Origin: a bacterium CPR1
Lineage (GTDB): Bacteria; Vulcanimicrobiota; Xenobia; Xenobiales; QWHO01
Direction: 5' to 3'
Assembly: GCA_021404945.1 (NCBI GenBank)
Contig: QWHO01000054.1
Coordinates: 1 to 48,277, forward strand
DNA length: 48,277 nucleotides
The position numbers were made by a program, and so were the translations under genes. The notes under the pieces were generated by a model, which had not been told where the DNA came from, ran no database searches, and saw nothing but the letters and a program-made list of their open reading frames with translations. Shown here one piece after another: positions 47,055-48,277 of this stretch. Every line of letters begins with the position of its first letter. The stretch's first letter is position 1.

Positions 47055-48277
47055 TTGGCTTTCTTAATGCTCGGCATGTCCTCTCTTGGCCAGATAATCG
47101 CCAACTCTACAAGCAACCTCAATCTGACGAACCTGCCGGGCAAGCCAGGGACCGGATCCCTGTTGGATGGCTCGAAGGGTCCGGATATCTCGAAACTGGT
47201 GACCTCCGACAAGTTGAAGACCGGTTATGAGAGTATCCTGCGCGATATCCCGCGTGAGACGGTCCTGACTCCCAAGCCTCTCTTCCCGGAGCCCAGGAAC
47301 GAGACCAGCCTTTCGGATACAATGCGCGAGGCGCAAAAGAATGCCGAGCTTCATCAGGAGCGAGAAGCTCAGACCCGTAAGCAGACGGAGACCATCTCCC
47401 GCCGCAACGAGATGATCGAACGAAGCCAGCAGCTGGCTGATCGTTGGAATGCGGTGGTCTCATCGGGCTCCCGTGCAGATGCTGAGGCCCTTCACCGGGA
47501 GGCCAGCGAGCTCATGGCCGAGCTGGGGGGATTCGAGCAAGACTCTTTCAGTGCGGAGAATCTCCAGTTTCTCCGGAAGCTGAGCCAGGCTGGACAGAAC
47601 CTGTCCAAGGAGTTCGAGCAACCGCCTCCCAAGGAACAGGCCCAGCAACCCGCCGTCCAGCGCGACCAGAGCCTGGACACGGTCGCCAAACGGGTCTTGC
47701 CCGAGCCAACCGATCAGAAAAAAACGGAGCCCAGGCCTCCAGCTAGCGAGGGCGCTCAGTTGGAGTTACCCGGAGGTCAGCGCACCAAGGACGGTCAGCG
47801 TGTTCACCTCCCGCAGCCCCAGACTCCCCCCGAGAAGTTCCTGGAGCGCGGATTCACCGCCCACCCCAGCACTCTGCCTGAGTCCGCCAGGCCAAAGGAC
47901 AACCGCGAGCTGGTCAGCAGCGAGCCACCCGCCGAGCACGAGGAGTCCGAGGGGGCCAAACGCGCCCGGGCGGGTGTTCCTCAAAGGGTTGAGGGGTCCA
48001 AGGGTCAGGGCCGTGATTCAAGCCAGAATCAGAGCTTCGACCGCCCGGCCGACGAGTCTCCCGCTCCTCGGGCTGAAAAGCTCGCTCCCCGGGCGGAGTC
48101 GCGCGACGGAAGTCAGCTAGCTGGTGATTCTGGCAAGCCGACGCAATCTCCGCGCTCTGAAGCCGGCAAGTCCTCCCCGCGTACCGCTGCTGGCAAGCCC
48201 GCCCCCACGCCCGAGCCGGCCCCGCGCACCGATGCTGGCAAGCCTGCCCCCACGCCCGGGCCGGCCCCGCGCACCGA
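47055..48277 (+). CDS. Polar repeat protein with Lys/Pro/Ala tail (3' end outside window)
   Basis: TTG 47055 lies nine bases after GGAGG (47041-47045); ATG 47067 and ATG 47076 are alternatives. At least 407 residues are encoded, and the frame is open at the window end. After a Ser/Asn/Leu-rich N-terminus there is a helical segment (SDTMREAQKNAELHQEREAQTRKQTETISRRNEMIERSQQLADRW) with coiled-coil character. A long disordered Glu/Lys/Pro/Arg region follows, ending in repeats of GKPAPTPEPAPRTDA. There is no signal peptide or known domain. The divergent BTAD gene shares its upstream region. Confidence 0.6.
   Translation, partial: MAFLMLGMSSLGQIIANSTSNLNLTNLPGKPGTGSLLDGSKGPDISKLVTSDKLKTGYESILRDIPRETVLTPKPLFPEPRNETSLSDTMREAQKNAELHQEREAQTRKQTETISRRNEMIERSQQLADRWNAVVSSGSRADAEALHREASELMAELGGFEQDSFSAENLQFLRKLSQAGQNLSKEFEQPPPKEQAQQPAVQRDQSLDTVAKRVLPEPTDQKKTEPRPPASEGAQLELPGGQRTKDGQRVHLPQPQTPPEKFLERGFTAHPSTLPESARPKDNRELVSSEPPAEHEESEGAKRARAGVPQRVEGSKGQGRDSSQNQSFDRPADESPAPRAEKLAPRAESRDGSQLAGDSGKPTQSPRSEAGKSSPRTAAGKPAPTPEPAPRTDAGKPAPTPGPAPRT

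Noticed and set aside
1-48277. tRNA or rRNA genes
   Set aside because: No cloverleaf with a GGTTC-type T-loop and no rRNA-like conserved stretches were recognised by eye; a tRNAscan run would settle it.

Overview
The window is GC-rich bacterial chromosome with short gene spacing, many ATGA/GTGA overlaps, frequent GTG/TTG starts and both Shine-Dalgarno-led and apparently leaderless genes. No rRNA, tRNA, CRISPR array or phage structural gene was seen. The gene content (BTAD regulator, kinase-FGE fusion, AbiE and VapBC modules, pseudopilins, alanine/glycine-rich proteins with short Pro-rich N-termini) does not fix the phylum. An uncultured lineage such as Vulcanimicrobiota/Eremiobacterota would fit but is only a guess.

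Layout. 1-9.1 kb: a membrane-anchored protein, a DUF1444-like protein, a vapBC pair lying between two copies of a repeat, a lipoprotein with C-terminal membrane helices, and a long helical protein translationally coupled to an NCS2-type permease. 9.0-11.5 kb: a vapC remnant, an orphan graspetide precursor (9310-9669) and an abiE toxin-antitoxin operon with a clear palindromic operator. 11.8-15.2 kb: secreted proteins and a damaged pseudopilin group. 15-31.4 kb: mostly housekeeping and secreted-protein genes (nadE, a clan CD-like protease, a DUF2157/DUF4401/GDYXXLXY operon, a receiver protein, an ADP-ribosylglycohydrolase, a second vapBC, a CDP-alcohol phosphatidyltransferase, SRAP and a transglutaminase-like protein without its cysteine). 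31.4-36 kb: trpC, a GNAT, a pseudokinase-FGE fusion and a Cys-rich methyltransferase.

36.2-40.6 kb is the most interesting region. It is a three-gene minus-strand operon encoding (i) a precursor with a microviridin-type leader motif (PFFEGFLEGQ), two marinostatin-like cores (TMAYPSDSDAD) and eight GIEAPEP spacers, (ii) one MvdD-type ATP-grasp ligase, and (iii) a large phosphoribosyltransferase/AMMECR1/helical fusion coupled to the ligase by a GTGA overlap. The lysine used for the microviridin omega-amide is alanine in every core, matching the presence of a single ligase. A second precursor, at 9310-9669, has the same leader motif and two further cores, but has a membrane or Tat-like N-terminus and no ligase beside it. 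A subtilisin-like protease is encoded immediately upstream on the same strand; marinostatin is a known subtilisin inhibitor, so a protease-inhibitor relationship is a reasonable hypothesis.

41.2-46.8 kb continues on the minus strand with a BTAD regulator, several glycine-zipper-like small proteins, a 44-residue ORF and the subtilase. The window ends inside a plus-strand Pro/Lys-repeat protein. Dispersed palindromic repeats, including a three-copy composite element and a 97-bp tandem palindrome, sit between the genes.
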